A DNA stretch of 32,842 nt from Akkermansiaceae bacterium UBA2367 (lineage in GTDB: Bacteria > Verrucomicrobiota > Verrucomicrobiia > Verrucomicrobiales > DEV007): assembly GCA_002344525.1 (NCBI GenBank), contig DDTJ01000070.1, positions 1-32,842 on the forward strand, in the 5' to 3' direction. Shown piece by piece: positions 1 through 7,876 of this stretch (the stretch's first letter is position 1; every line of letters begins with the position of its first letter). Position numbers and translations under genes: made by a program. The notes under the pieces were generated by a model that saw only the letters and a program-made list of their open reading frames with translations, was not told where the DNA came from and did not search any database.

Positions 1-86
1 TCACCCCTAATCTAGGAAAGACCCGGGTTTGAATATCTAAATCCATCCTTCCCCGCATCACTCTTTCGGAATTCGGGGCAGTCGCC

Positions 87-181
87 CCATCTGCGGAAAT
101 TTGCGGGCATTCGCGGCCATCTGCGTTAAAGAAATGAGGAACGCAGATTTCCGCGGATGAAACGCGGATTGGCGCAGATGG
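87..181. repeat. Inverted pair of degenerate 10-nt tandem repeats upstream of cca
   Basis: The left arm (87-127) and right arm (140-181) are imperfect reverse complements around a 12-nt spacer. Each arm is built from units of about 10 nt of the form ATYYGCGNNN. In the left arm they start at 89, 99, 109 and 119, for example atctgcggaa, atttgcgggc and attcgcggcc. The right arm, read on the minus strand, has four similar units with one 11-nt step. The array ends 90 bp before the cca start and could fold as a long imperfect hairpin. A fragment with the same word style lies inside another repeat at 23852-23875. The rest of 1-271 holds no gene or clear promoter that I can see. Confidence 0.75.
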
Positions 182-271
182 AGGAGTTTCCGAGAGGTCT
201 TTCACCGTGCCCGCCGCAAGGTTCCCGAGAATCCGAAAACATGATGCGGAGAAGCCTAACCCAATAGGACC

Positions 272-1612
272 ATGAAAAACGATTCCATGCGGGACGCGGC
301 CGCCGCCATCGTCCGCGAACTGCGCACCGCCGGACACGAGGCCCTCTTCGCCGGGGGCTGCGTGCGCGACCTCCTCCGGGGCGCCTCGCCAAAGGACTAC
401 GACATCGCCACCAGCGCCCGCCCCGAGGAAATCCTGAGGATCTACCCGAAGGCCGGCACGGTCGGAGCCCATTTCGGCGTCGTCCTCCTGAGGCGCGGTG
501 GACACCATTTCGAGATCGCCACCTTCCGCGAGGACGGCGAATACCGCGACGGGCGCCGCCCCGAATCCGTCACCTTCTCCACCGCCGAGGCCGACGCGCG
601 GCGGCGCGACTTCACGATCAACGGAATGTTCTACGATCCAGTCGAGGAGCGTGTCATCGACCACGTCGGCGGGCAGACGGACCTCGGGGCCGGGCTCCTC
701 CGCGCCATCGGGAACCCGCTCGACCGTTTCCGCGAGGACTACCTGCGCCTCCTCCGCGCGGTGCGTTTCGCCACCCTGCTCGACTTCGAGATCGAAGCCG
801 GAACCTGGGACGCCATCCGCGAAGTCTCCGCCCGCATCGTCCAGATCAGCCCCGAGCGCGTCCGCGAGGAGCTCGACCGCATCTGGCGCAGCCCGAACCG
901 CCTCCGGGGCTTCGACCTCCTCGTCGCAAGCGGGCTGATGGAGGCGGTCCTGCCCGAGATCCTCGACCTGCGAGGCTGCGGGCAGCCCCCGCAGTTCCAC
1001 CCCGAGGGCGACGTCTTCGTCCACACCCGGCTCATGCTCTCGCACCTGCCGCCCGACGCCGCCCTGCCCCTCGTCCTCTCCGTCCTTTTCCACGACATCG
1101 CCAAACCGGCCACCGCGACCCTCGACCCCGCCGAGGGCCGCATCCGCTTCAACGGCCACGAGAAAGTCGGCGCGGAAATGGCCGACGCCATCCTCCGCCG
1201 CCTCCGCTACCCGAACGCCGTCGTCGAGACGGTCGTCGGGGCCGTCGCCCGCCACATGCAGTTCAAGGACGTGACGAAGATGCGCACCGCCACCCTGAAG
1301 CGCTTCATGGCCCGCGAGCATTTCGAGGACGAACTCGAACTGCACCGCGTGGACTGCCTCGGCAGCCACCGCAAGCTCGGGAACCACGAATTCCTCCGGG
1401 AGAAGCAGCGTGAGTTCGCGGAGGCCCCCCTCCTGCCGAAATGGTTCCTCCACGGCGGAGACCTCCTCGCGCGGGGCTGGAGTCCGGGCGCGGAGCTCGG
1501 CGAAGTCCTCACCGAAGCGCACGATTTGCAGTTGGAGGGAACGCACACCAGCCGCGAGGAGGCCCTCGCCTGGCTCGGCGCCCGCACGAAGGCGATAGTG
1601 ATCGGCGGTTGA
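272..1612 (+). CDS. cca: CCA tRNA nucleotidyltransferase with HD domain
   Basis: Predicted to add or repair the 3' CCA of tRNAs from CTP and ATP in the cytoplasm. The 446 residues show a class II nucleotidyltransferase head: GGCVRD at 28-33, the metal-binding DYD at 42-44, and the RRRDFTIN block at 110-117 that contributes to nucleotide selection. The RNA-binding helical region follows (LLRAVRFA near 160). The C-terminal half carries HD-domain signatures (HTRLM, LFHDIAKP, and GHEKVGAEMA near 290), as in many bacterial CCA enzymes. The ATG at 272 is preceded by a weak purine stretch (atagga). It stands first in a same-strand pair with the SGNH hydrolase 35 bp downstream. Bacterial poly(A) polymerases share this fold, so that activity cannot be excluded, but the HD domain and length favour CCA addition. 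Confidence 0.93.
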   Translation: MKNDSMRDAAAAIVRELRTAGHEALFAGGCVRDLLRGASPKDYDIATSARPEEILRIYPKAGTVGAHFGVVLLRRGGHHFEIATFREDGEYRDGRRPESVTFSTAEADARRRDFTINGMFYDPVEERVIDHVGGQTDLGAGLLRAIGNPLDRFREDYLRLLRAVRFATLLDFEIEAGTWDAIREVSARIVQISPERVREELDRIWRSPNRLRGFDLLVASGLMEAVLPEILDLRGCGQPPQFHPEGDVFVHTRLMLSHLPPDAALPLVLSVLFHDIAKPATATLDPAEGRIRFNGHEKVGAEMADAILRRLRYPNAVVETVVGAVARHMQFKDVTKMRTATLKRFMAREHFEDELELHRVDCLGSHRKLGNHEFLREKQREFAEAPLLPKWFLHGGDLLARGWSPGAELGEVLTEAHDLQLEGTHTSREEALAWLGARTKAIVIGG

Positions 1613-1647
1613 CGGCGTCCCTTCCTTTCGCTCCATTGCGTGTCGAG

Positions 1648-2760
1648 ATGAAGCGATTTCCCCTCCCCCTCCGTTGCGCCCTCGCGCTCTTCGCGCCCGC
1701 CCTGCCCGCCGCCCTCCTCGCCGAGGACGCCGCCGTTCCCAAGATCGTCTGGCACGACGTCTCGACTTGGGGCGTGGAAGGCCAAGGCTGGGTTCCCGCC
1801 GACCTCAACGCGCGCTACGACCGTCTCCCCGCCAAGGCGGAGAAAACCGTCCGCCCTCCCGTGTGGAGCCTCTCGCGCCACAGCGCCGGGATTTCCTTCC
1901 GTTTCAACACCGACGCGACGACCCTGCACCTCCGCCACACCGTCGGCGGGGCCAACCTCGCCATGCCCCACATGCCCGCGACGGGCGTCAGCGGCGTCGA
2001 CCTCTACGCCCTCGACGGCGACAAATGGAAATGGGTCGAGGTCTCGCGCCCGAAGGAGGTCGAGACGACCCACACCGTCAGCGGGATCGATCCCGGCCTG
2101 CGCTCCTGGATGGGCTACCTGCCCCTCTACAACTCCACCGTGAAAGTCGAGGTCGGCGTGCCCGAGGGCGCGACCTTCCAGCCCGTGGCCCCGCGCACGG
2201 AGAAGCCGGTCGTCTTCTACGGCACCTCCATCACCCACGGGGCCTCGGCCTCGCGACCGGGCATGACCCATCCCGCCATCCTCGGACGCCGCCTCGACCG
2301 CCCCGTCGTCAACCTCGGTTTCTCCGGCAACGGCAAGATGGAACCCGAGGTCGGCGCCCTCCTCACCGAGATCGACGCCGCCGTCTATGTCATCGACTGC
2401 CTCCCCAACATGGTCGAGGCCGAGGTCGCCGAACGTGCCGAAGCCCTCGTGCGCCAGCTTCGCGAGGCGAGGCCGGACACGCCCATCGTCCTCGTCGAGG
2501 ACCGCACCTACGCGAACAGTTGGATCATGAAGTCGAAGCGCGAACGCCACGCCGGCAGCCGCTCCGCCTTCGTCCACGCCTACGACGCGCTCGTCTCCTC
2601 GGGGGTGAAGGGGCTTTACTACGTCGAAGGCGAAAATCTCCTCGGCGACGACATGGACGGTACCACCGACGGCTCGCATCCGAACGATCTCGGCTTCATG
2701 CGCCAAGCCGACGCGCTGGAGCCGGTGCTGCGGAAGGTGTTGGGCGCACCAGCGCTGTAG
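1648..2760 (+). CDS. Secreted SGNH/GDSL hydrolase (GxDLY-type esterase)
   Basis: A 370-residue exported esterase or lipase-like enzyme; the substrate is unknown and a carbohydrate ester is plausible for this subfamily. The ATG at 1648 is chosen because it begins a signal peptide (MKRF, hydrophobic core to about residue 25, cleavage near LLA-ED). An N-terminal beta domain ends with GVDLY at 116-120, the mark of the GxDLY domain that precedes this SGNH class. Catalytic blocks are GTSITHG at 192-198 (nucleophile Ser), NLGFSGNG at 222-229, DCLPN near 250-254, and DGSHPND with Asp341 and His344. The last codons and the TAG stop lie inside a dispersed hairpin element (2751-2827), so the C-terminal tail GAPAL may have been altered by that insertion. 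Confidence 0.88.
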   Translation: MKRFPLPLRCALALFAPALPAALLAEDAAVPKIVWHDVSTWGVEGQGWVPADLNARYDRLPAKAEKTVRPPVWSLSRHSAGISFRFNTDATTLHLRHTVGGANLAMPHMPATGVSGVDLYALDGDKWKWVEVSRPKEVETTHTVSGIDPGLRSWMGYLPLYNSTVKVEVGVPEGATFQPVAPRTEKPVVFYGTSITHGASASRPGMTHPAILGRRLDRPVVNLGFSGNGKMEPEVGALLTEIDAAVYVIDCLPNMVEAEVAERAEALVRQLREARPDTPIVLVEDRTYANSWIMKSKRERHAGSRSAFVHAYDALVSSGVKGLYYVEGENLLGDDMDGTTDGSHPNDLGFMRQADALEPVLRKVLGAPAL

Positions 2761-2827
2761 CTGGCCTCAGTGAGGCCGGATCGGATGCCCCAACGACGCC
2801 CGACCGAGGTCGATGACCTCGGCTACA
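2751..2827. repeat. 77-bp quasi-palindromic element, copy A
   Basis: The element starts with agcgctgtagc and ends with ggctaca. An outer stem pairs tgtagc (2756-2761) with gctaca (2822-2827). Two inner hairpins follow: ggcctca/tgaggcc at 2763-2777, and an 8-bp stem ccgaggtc/gacctcgg at 2804-2822 with a 3-nt loop. Its minus strand carries ggtcgggcgtcgtt (2792-2805), identical to 14718-14731 of copy B. It fills the gap between two convergent genes and supplies the stop codon of the SGNH hydrolase. A bidirectional terminator or a mobile repeat are both possible. Confidence 0.8.
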
Positions 2828-2846
2828 GGGTTCCGCCAGCGCCTGC

Positions 2847-3128
2847 TCACGTCCCCGCCCGACGCACCCTCTCCTTCGCCGCCTCGCATTCCTCGTTGAG
2901 GGACGCGGTCTCGCGGGCGAGTTGGGTCTTCAACTCAGGCACCTCGTGGTAGCGGCCTTCGGCGATGGCCTTGGCGACGAGGTCGTCCAAGAACAGTTCG
3001 CGCTCGGCGATCTTCGCCTTGTATTTGTCGGTGATCGCGGCGAGCTCGGCGCGTTGGTCGTCGGTCAGGGCGGGCAGCGGCTCGGTCTGGCCGAAGCGCT
3101 CCATGGCTCGTTCGTAGGCGCTTTTCAT
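2847..3128 (-). CDS. Small helical protein of unknown function
   Basis: A 93-residue charged protein without signal peptide or membrane segment. It is rich in Glu, Ala, Lys and Arg and predicted almost entirely helical, with coiled-coil-like stretches around residues 20-60 and 65-90. The N-terminus MKSAYERAMERFG resembles, from memory, unnamed small proteins of Verrucomicrobiota, but I cannot assign a function. It starts 6 bp after the stop of the gene at 3135-3761, so the two form an operon and may work together. Both begin with a similar short pattern (MKSAYE and MKQAYE). The 3' end faces the SGNH hydrolase gene across hairpin element A. Confidence 0.75.
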   Translation of the reverse strand: MKSAYERAMERFGQTEPLPALTDDQRAELAAITDKYKAKIAERELFLDDLVAKAIAEGRYHEVPELKTQLARETASLNEECEAAKERVRRAGT

Positions 3129-3134
3129 CCCGGA

Positions 3135-3761
3135 TCAAGCCTCCGTCCCGGGGGATGGCTTCGCGGTTTTTTTCGCAGGCGCTTTTTTCTTCGGCGCTTC
3201 CTCCGCCTCCGCTGCGGGAGCTTCCTCGGCGGCGGGAGCCGACTCTGGCTCGGGCGGAGCCGCGCCGAGGCGCAGTTCCGGCGCGCTGTCGATCCGTTCG
3301 GCCAGCTCCGGCCAGCCGCCGGCTTTCTGGGTCTGGAAGATGCGCAGGTAGATCGCGACGACCTCGGGGTCGAACTGCTTCACCAGCGCCGCCACAGTGC
3401 TCTTGAGCTTTTTCGCGTCGAGGGTGTCGGGGAGGTCGTCGGCCGCGCCCTCGCCGTCGTGCGCGATCCCGAGCCCGTCGAGGAAGGCGGTGAGGAGCGG
3501 CTGGTGGGCTTTGAGGAGCCAAAGCTGCAGCACCTGGGCGGCGACCTCGCTACCGCCGCGCCATTTCACGTTCTTGAGCATCCAGTCGATCTGCTCGGCG
3601 ACGGGCTTGCGCTGGATGAAGACGGGGCGGAGCCTCCGCTCCTTCGCGAGGGAGGCGAGGGTCGCCTTGTAGACCTCGCGCTGTTCGTCGCGGAGGTATT
3701 GGAAGACGGAGAGGGCCGTCTCGGGCTTGATCTCCTGGAAAATCTCGTAGGCTTGTTTCAT
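3135..3761 (-). CDS. Unknown helical protein with Lys/Ala/Pro-rich tail
   Basis: A 208-residue cytoplasmic protein I cannot assign to a named family. Residues 1 to about 160 form a helical, repeat-like domain, reminiscent of HEAT or MgtE-N/FliG-type helical folds (FQYLRDEQREVYKA; FDPEVVAIYLRIFQ). The last 45 or so residues are low complexity, first Pro/Glu/Ala and then Lys/Ala/Pro (KKKAPAKKTAKP), like the basic tails of histone H1-type or other nucleic-acid-binding proteins. The tail suggests binding to an acidic surface such as DNA, RNA or membrane; that is inference. The ATG at 3761 has no clear ribosome binding site. It is the first gene of a two-gene operon with the 93-residue protein, divergent from the HAD-IB gene. 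Confidence 0.75.
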   Translation of the reverse strand: MKQAYEIFQEIKPETALSVFQYLRDEQREVYKATLASLAKERRLRPVFIQRKPVAEQIDWMLKNVKWRGGSEVAAQVLQLWLLKAHQPLLTAFLDGLGIAHDGEGAADDLPDTLDAKKLKSTVAALVKQFDPEVVAIYLRIFQTQKAGGWPELAERIDSAPELRLGAAPPEPESAPAAEEAPAAEAEEAPKKKAPAKKTAKPSPGTEA

Positions 3762-3851
3762 CGGGAAGGGGGCGGGAAGGAATGCTCTTGCTTAACAAAT
3801 CCTAAACATCACGCTTCTCAAGCGGCTTTTTCCGTTCTAGGCTGGCGGGCG
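3762..3851. promoter_or_regulatory. Divergent intergenic region, presumed promoters
   Basis: Ninety bases separate the start of the unknown operon (3761, minus) from the HAD-IB gene (3852, plus). The middle part (3784-3812) is clearly more AT-rich than the surroundings (cttaacaaatcctaaacat), as expected for promoter DNA. No convincing -35/-10 pair can be assigned by eye on either strand. Confidence 0.3.
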
Positions 3852-4604
3852 ATGGAACGTGGCTACGCCTTTTTCGACCTCGACCACACCCTGCTGCCGC
3901 ACGACACGCAGGCGCTTTTCTGCAACCAGGTGCTGCGGCGCGAGGGTTGGCGGCGGGTCTGGCTGCTCTGGTTCCTGCCCTGCGTGCCGCTCGCGGCGTT
4001 GCGGATTCTGAGCCTGCGGACGATGAAGCGGCTTTTCCTCGGCTATCTCGTGGGAATGCGGCGCGAGACGCTGGAGGCGCATGTCGCGGCCTTTCTCGAA
4101 AGCGATTTCGCCGCCGCGCTCTATCCCGAAGTCGTCGCGGAGGTGGAGCGCCACCGGGCCGAGGGGCGCGTCCTCGTCCTGAACAGCGCCAGCCCCGAGT
4201 TCTACCTGCGCGGCATCGCGGAGCGCCTCGGCTTCGACCACGTCGTCGGGACGAAGGTGGAGCTGCCGGAGCAAATGCCCTTCCTCCCCGCGATCACCGG
4301 ACCGAACAACAAGCACGGCGAGAAGATCGTGGCGATGCGCGCCCTCGGCCTCATTCCGGACGAGCCGGAGGTGCTGCCGGATTCCTGGTCCTACTCCGAC
4401 AGCTCCGCCGACCTGCCCTTGCTGGAACTGGCCGAGCACGCCGTGATGATCCATCCGGGGGCGAAGCTCGCCGCCATCGGCGAGGCGCGCGGCTGGCGCA
4501 CGATGACGCCGCGACGACCCTACGCGGGGAAATGGACGGGGCGGCTCGCGATGCTGCGGCAGGTGCTGGGGATCTATCGCGTGCCGGAATGCGACCGCCT
4601 TTGA
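3852..4604 (+). CDS. HAD-IB family phosphatase (SerB-like)
   Basis: A 250-residue HAD superfamily hydrolase, subfamily IB, which removes phosphate from a small molecule or lipid head group. Motif I is DLDHT at 9-13, with Asp9 the expected nucleophile. Motif II is the Ser of LNSASPEF near 113-118, the motif III Lys lies in the GEKIVAM region, and motif IV is SDSSADLPLL near 180-190. A hydrophobic stretch at about 34-52 (VWLLWFLPCVPLAAL) forms the cap or a membrane-touching helix, common in HAD-IB proteins linked to acyltransferases. The ATG at 3852 is chosen because it immediately precedes motif I. The next gene is an LplT-like transporter 45 bp downstream, followed by an acyltransferase, so a lipid phosphate substrate is plausible. 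Confidence 0.87.
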   Translation: MERGYAFFDLDHTLLPHDTQALFCNQVLRREGWRRVWLLWFLPCVPLAALRILSLRTMKRLFLGYLVGMRRETLEAHVAAFLESDFAAALYPEVVAEVERHRAEGRVLVLNSASPEFYLRGIAERLGFDHVVGTKVELPEQMPFLPAITGPNNKHGEKIVAMRALGLIPDEPEVLPDSWSYSDSSADLPLLELAEHAVMIHPGAKLAAIGEARGWRTMTPRRPYAGKWTGRLAMLRQVLGIYRVPECDRL

Positions 4605-4649
4605 CAATCCGTTCGCCCTTCCCGCCGAATTCGGCTAACTAATTCCGCT

Positions 4650-5966
4650 ATGTCCGACCAGTCTGAACCCCTCCCCGACGCCCCCATCCCGGCCCGCTCC
4701 TGGCTTTCCCTCGGTTCGGTCCTCGTCGTGCAGGCGCACAACGCCTTCAACGACAACTTCGTGAAGATCATCCTCATCGGCCTGACCGTGACCGTCGCGG
4801 CCGGGACCACCACGGCGAAATACATCGAGGACATCCTCGCGGCGATGATCCCCCTGCCCTTCATCCTCCTCGCGCCGCTGGCGGGATGGCTCTCCGACCG
4901 GTATGCGAAAAGCCGCGTCATCTCCCTCGCCCTGATCGCGAAAGTCGCCATTTTCGGACTTTTCCTCGCCGCCTTGGCGCTGCGGTCGGTCCCCCTCGCC
5001 CTCGTCGCCGACTTCCTCTTCCTCGTCCAATCGACGCTCTTCTCCCCGGCGAAGCTGGGCATCCTCAAGGAAATCGTCGGCTCGAAGCGGCTGGGCGCGG
5101 CGAACGGGCTGATGCAGATGCTCACGATGGTCGGGATTCTCGGCGGCATGGCCCTCGCCGGCTGGTGGTTCGACGCGGAGCTGGCGGATCGCAACGCGGC
5201 AAGCGGAGTCTCGCCGGAGAACGCCTGGGGCGCGGCGTTCCACATCCTGGCGTTGGGGGCGGCGGCCTCCCTCGTGCCCGTCGTGCTCTGCCTCTTCATC
5301 CTGCGCACCCCGGACCATCCCGGGAAGCGCTTCCACGCCTCGGTCCTAGTCAGCCACTTCCTCGATCTGAAGTATCTCTTCCAGCAGGCCGTCCTGCGCC
5401 GCACCGGGCTCTACATCGCCTTCTACTGGTTCGTCGCGAACTTCGTCGGCCTGACCTTCTTCGGATTCGCCAAAGAACTCCACCCGGACTCGGCCGAGGG
5501 CGGCGTGGCGAAGTCGGCGGCGCTCATGTTCATGATCATCGGGGGCGGGCTGATCCTCGGCAGCCTCCTCGTCTCCTTCCTTTCGCGGAAAGGGAACCGC
5601 CTGCCCCTTTCCGTCTTTGGCGGGATCGGCATGGCCGGCGGACTCGCCTTGATCGGCACGCTGACCCCGGAATCGACCGCCTGGTTCGCCGCCGTCGCCG
5701 GGATCGGATTCGCGAGCGGCTTCTTCCTCGTGCCCCTCAGCGCCCATCTCCAGGACCGGATCGACGCCGCGCACCGAGGCCGTGTCCTCGCGGCGCAGAA
5801 CCTGCTGATCTCCCTCTCCGGAATCGTCGCGATCCTCGCCAGCACCACGATGAAGTTCGGCGGACTGGCCGTCTCGACGCAAACCCTCGTCCTCGTGCCC
5901 CTGACGGTCATCGTGAGCTTCGCTCTTCATCGCATGCTGAAGACCTCCGCCCTCCAGGCCGCATGA
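4650..5966 (+). CDS. MFS transporter, LplT-like lysophospholipid flippase
   Basis: A 438-residue major facilitator with about 12 membrane helices. The N-terminus QAHNAFNDNFVK is typical of the LplT group, and the loop GWLSDRYAKSR after helix 2 is the MFS motif A equivalent. In E. coli LplT moves lysophospholipids across the inner membrane to Aas for re-acylation. Here the stop codon overlaps the start of an Aas-like acyltransferase (ATGA at 5963-5966), which strongly supports the same pairing and tight translational coupling. The ATG at 4650 has no recognisable Shine-Dalgarno sequence. A general MFS exporter of another lipid is the main alternative. Confidence 0.87.
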   Translation: MSDQSEPLPDAPIPARSWLSLGSVLVVQAHNAFNDNFVKIILIGLTVTVAAGTTTAKYIEDILAAMIPLPFILLAPLAGWLSDRYAKSRVISLALIAKVAIFGLFLAALALRSVPLALVADFLFLVQSTLFSPAKLGILKEIVGSKRLGAANGLMQMLTMVGILGGMALAGWWFDAELADRNAASGVSPENAWGAAFHILALGAAASLVPVVLCLFILRTPDHPGKRFHASVLVSHFLDLKYLFQQAVLRRTGLYIAFYWFVANFVGLTFFGFAKELHPDSAEGGVAKSAALMFMIIGGGLILGSLLVSFLSRKGNRLPLSVFGGIGMAGGLALIGTLTPESTAWFAAVAGIGFASGFFLVPLSAHLQDRIDAAHRGRVLAAQNLLISLSGIVAILASTTMKFGGLAVSTQTLVLVPLTVIVSFALHRMLKTSALQAA

Positions 5967-7798
5967 AGTTCCTCGCGCGAGCCTTCTTCTGCTACTCTTT
6001 CCTCCCACTGATCTGGCTCATCTACCGGATCCGGCGGATCGGGAGGGAGAACGTCCCGCGCCAGGGCGGCGTCCTCCTGCTGAGCAACCACGTCAGCTAT
6101 ATCGACTCCTTCGTCATCTACCTCTCCTGCCCGCGCCCGGTGCGCTTCGTCGTGCTGGAGTCCTACACGCAGGTGAAGGGCATCGCCTGGTTCCTGCGCC
6201 TTTTCGGGGCCATCCCCATCCGGCCGGAGAACGCGAGGGAGGCCATCGTCCGCACGGTCGAGGCGCTGGAGGCGGGCGATGTCGTCTGTCTCTTCCCCGA
6301 AGGCGGGCTGACCCGGCTCGGGGTGACGACGGAGTTCAAGAAAGGCTTCGAACTCATCGTGCGCAAGGCGGACTGCCCCGTCGTCCCGGTCTACATGGAC
6401 GGGCTTTTCGAGTCGATTTTCTCCTTCGAACGAGGCCGCTATTTCAAGAAGCGCCCGCAATCCCTCGTCTGCCCTCTGCGGATCGCCTTCGGCCCGCCCA
6501 TCCCGCCGGGGGAGGCGACGACCGACTCCGTCCGCCTCGGCGTGTGGGAGCAGGCGTCCATCGCCTTCGCCCAGCGCCGCGAGTTCCGTCGCCCCCTCGA
6601 AGTCGCGGCGGTGCGGGCCTTGAAACGCCGTCGCGGCCGCGTCCTCTTCGCCGAATACGGACGGGACGATCCGCGGCTCTGGACCCGCGCCCAGACCCTC
6701 GCCCTCGCCGTCTCCATCGCGCGGCGCTGGATGGCCCATTCCTCGGAGGAGGGCGAGCGCATCGGCATCCTCCTGCCGCCCGGCCCGATGGCCTCGGTCA
6801 TCCATCTCGGTCTCGTCCTCGCGGGACGGACCCCGGTGAACCTGCCTTTCACCGTGGACCCGCGCGAAATCGAGGCCGCCGCCAAAAGCATCGCCCCTCT
6901 CGGCATCCGCACCGTCGTTACCTCGCGGGCCTTCATGCCGAAGCTGGTCGATTTCTGGCAGGGCGACGAGGGGGGCTTCGTCGACCTGAAGGCCCTCATC
7001 CCCTCTCCGGGCTCGCTCCTGACCCTCTTCGAACGCGCCCGCGCCGTCCTTGAGCCCGCCTGGCTCACCTGCTGGCGTCTCGACCTGAGCCGCCGCGACC
7101 CGGACCGCGAGGTCGTCGGTCTCGTCTCCAGCCCCGGCGACGAAGCCGTCTTCCTCTCCGCCCGCGAACTCCACCGCGACATCCGGCGGGTCCAGGCCGC
7201 GAATTTCGTCCGTCGCGACGACGTCGTCTTCACCGAGGATTCGCCCTCGCTCCCCGAGGGCCTCGTCTTCGGCTGCTGGGGGGCTATCCTCGGACGCGGG
7301 AGCGCCGTGAGCCGCTCCCTCTCGCAACGCGACGACGCGGAACTGCTCGACCGCGCCCTCCGCGAGCAGGAGGCCACCCTCGTCACGGGATCGGCGGCTT
7401 TCTTCCAATCCCTCGACCACGCTTCCGCCGCCGCTTCGGTGAAATACGGCCTCGTCTTCGGCCCCGTCGATCCCCAAGAACTCCGCGACAGCGAGGAGCG
7501 CCTCGGCTTCCCCCTCTGCCGCGCCTGGTCCGGCCATGGCCGCGTCCTCGCGCTGAGCCGCCCCGACCCCGACATCGAAGGTGCTCCATCGCAGAAAGGG
7601 AACGACCCGGAGTCCGTCGGACACCTTCTCCCCGGTTTTGTCGGAAAGGTCGAGAAAAAACGCCTCCGCTTGAGACTCTCCCCGGAGGGGGCTTGGCTCC
7701 CCGGCCCCAAGGGCGAGATCGCGCCCGAGGGACTGGTCCATCTCCACGAGGGTGCAGGCAAACGCCGCCCGCCAAACGGAGCGATGTCGCAAAGCTGA
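5963..7798 (+). CDS. Aas-like acyltransferase with degenerate AMP-binding half
   Basis: A 611-residue fusion. Residues 1 to about 205 are a PlsC-type acyltransferase: NHVSYID at 42-48 (catalytic His/Asp) and FPEGGLTR at 111-118 (acceptor phosphate binding), with hydrophobic residues 5-20 anchoring it to the membrane. Residues from about 210 to the end align in layout with the acyl-ACP synthetase part of E. coli Aas (ILLPPGPMASVIHLGLVLAGRTPVNL is adenylate-forming style, described here in part at 269-294). At the expected Ser/Thr/Gly-rich nucleotide loop the protein reads LVSSPGDEAVFLS near 387-399 instead of a TSGTTGxPKG-type motif. The enzyme is also about 100 residues shorter than E. coli Aas (719). 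Adenylation may therefore be lost, leaving only acyl transfer. It overlaps the LplT-like gene by 4 bp. Confidence 0.82.
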   Translation: MKFLARAFFCYSFLPLIWLIYRIRRIGRENVPRQGGVLLLSNHVSYIDSFVIYLSCPRPVRFVVLESYTQVKGIAWFLRLFGAIPIRPENAREAIVRTVEALEAGDVVCLFPEGGLTRLGVTTEFKKGFELIVRKADCPVVPVYMDGLFESIFSFERGRYFKKRPQSLVCPLRIAFGPPIPPGEATTDSVRLGVWEQASIAFAQRREFRRPLEVAAVRALKRRRGRVLFAEYGRDDPRLWTRAQTLALAVSIARRWMAHSSEEGERIGILLPPGPMASVIHLGLVLAGRTPVNLPFTVDPREIEAAAKSIAPLGIRTVVTSRAFMPKLVDFWQGDEGGFVDLKALIPSPGSLLTLFERARAVLEPAWLTCWRLDLSRRDPDREVVGLVSSPGDEAVFLSARELHRDIRRVQAANFVRRDDVVFTEDSPSLPEGLVFGCWGAILGRGSAVSRSLSQRDDAELLDRALREQEATLVTGSAAFFQSLDHASAAASVKYGLVFGPVDPQELRDSEERLGFPLCRAWSGHGRVLALSRPDPDIEGAPSQKGNDPESVGHLLPGFVGKVEKKRLRLRLSPEGAWLPGPKGEIAPEGLVHLHEGAGKRRPPNGAMSQS

Positions 7799-7876
7799 AT
7801 TTTCGTTCCGTCGATACTGGCGCATCGGGCGAAACGCGCTACCCTTCTCGCTCCCCGCCTCTCCGACCCACTGAGC

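Noticed and set aside
26..45. A tRNA T-arm-like string (gggtttgaatatc)
   Set aside because: The conserved GTTCRA loop and the matching acceptor and anticodon arms are missing.
2922..3851. Upstream extension of the HAD-IB frame
   Set aside because: It is the antisense shadow of the two-gene unknown operon; motif I begins right after ATG 3852.
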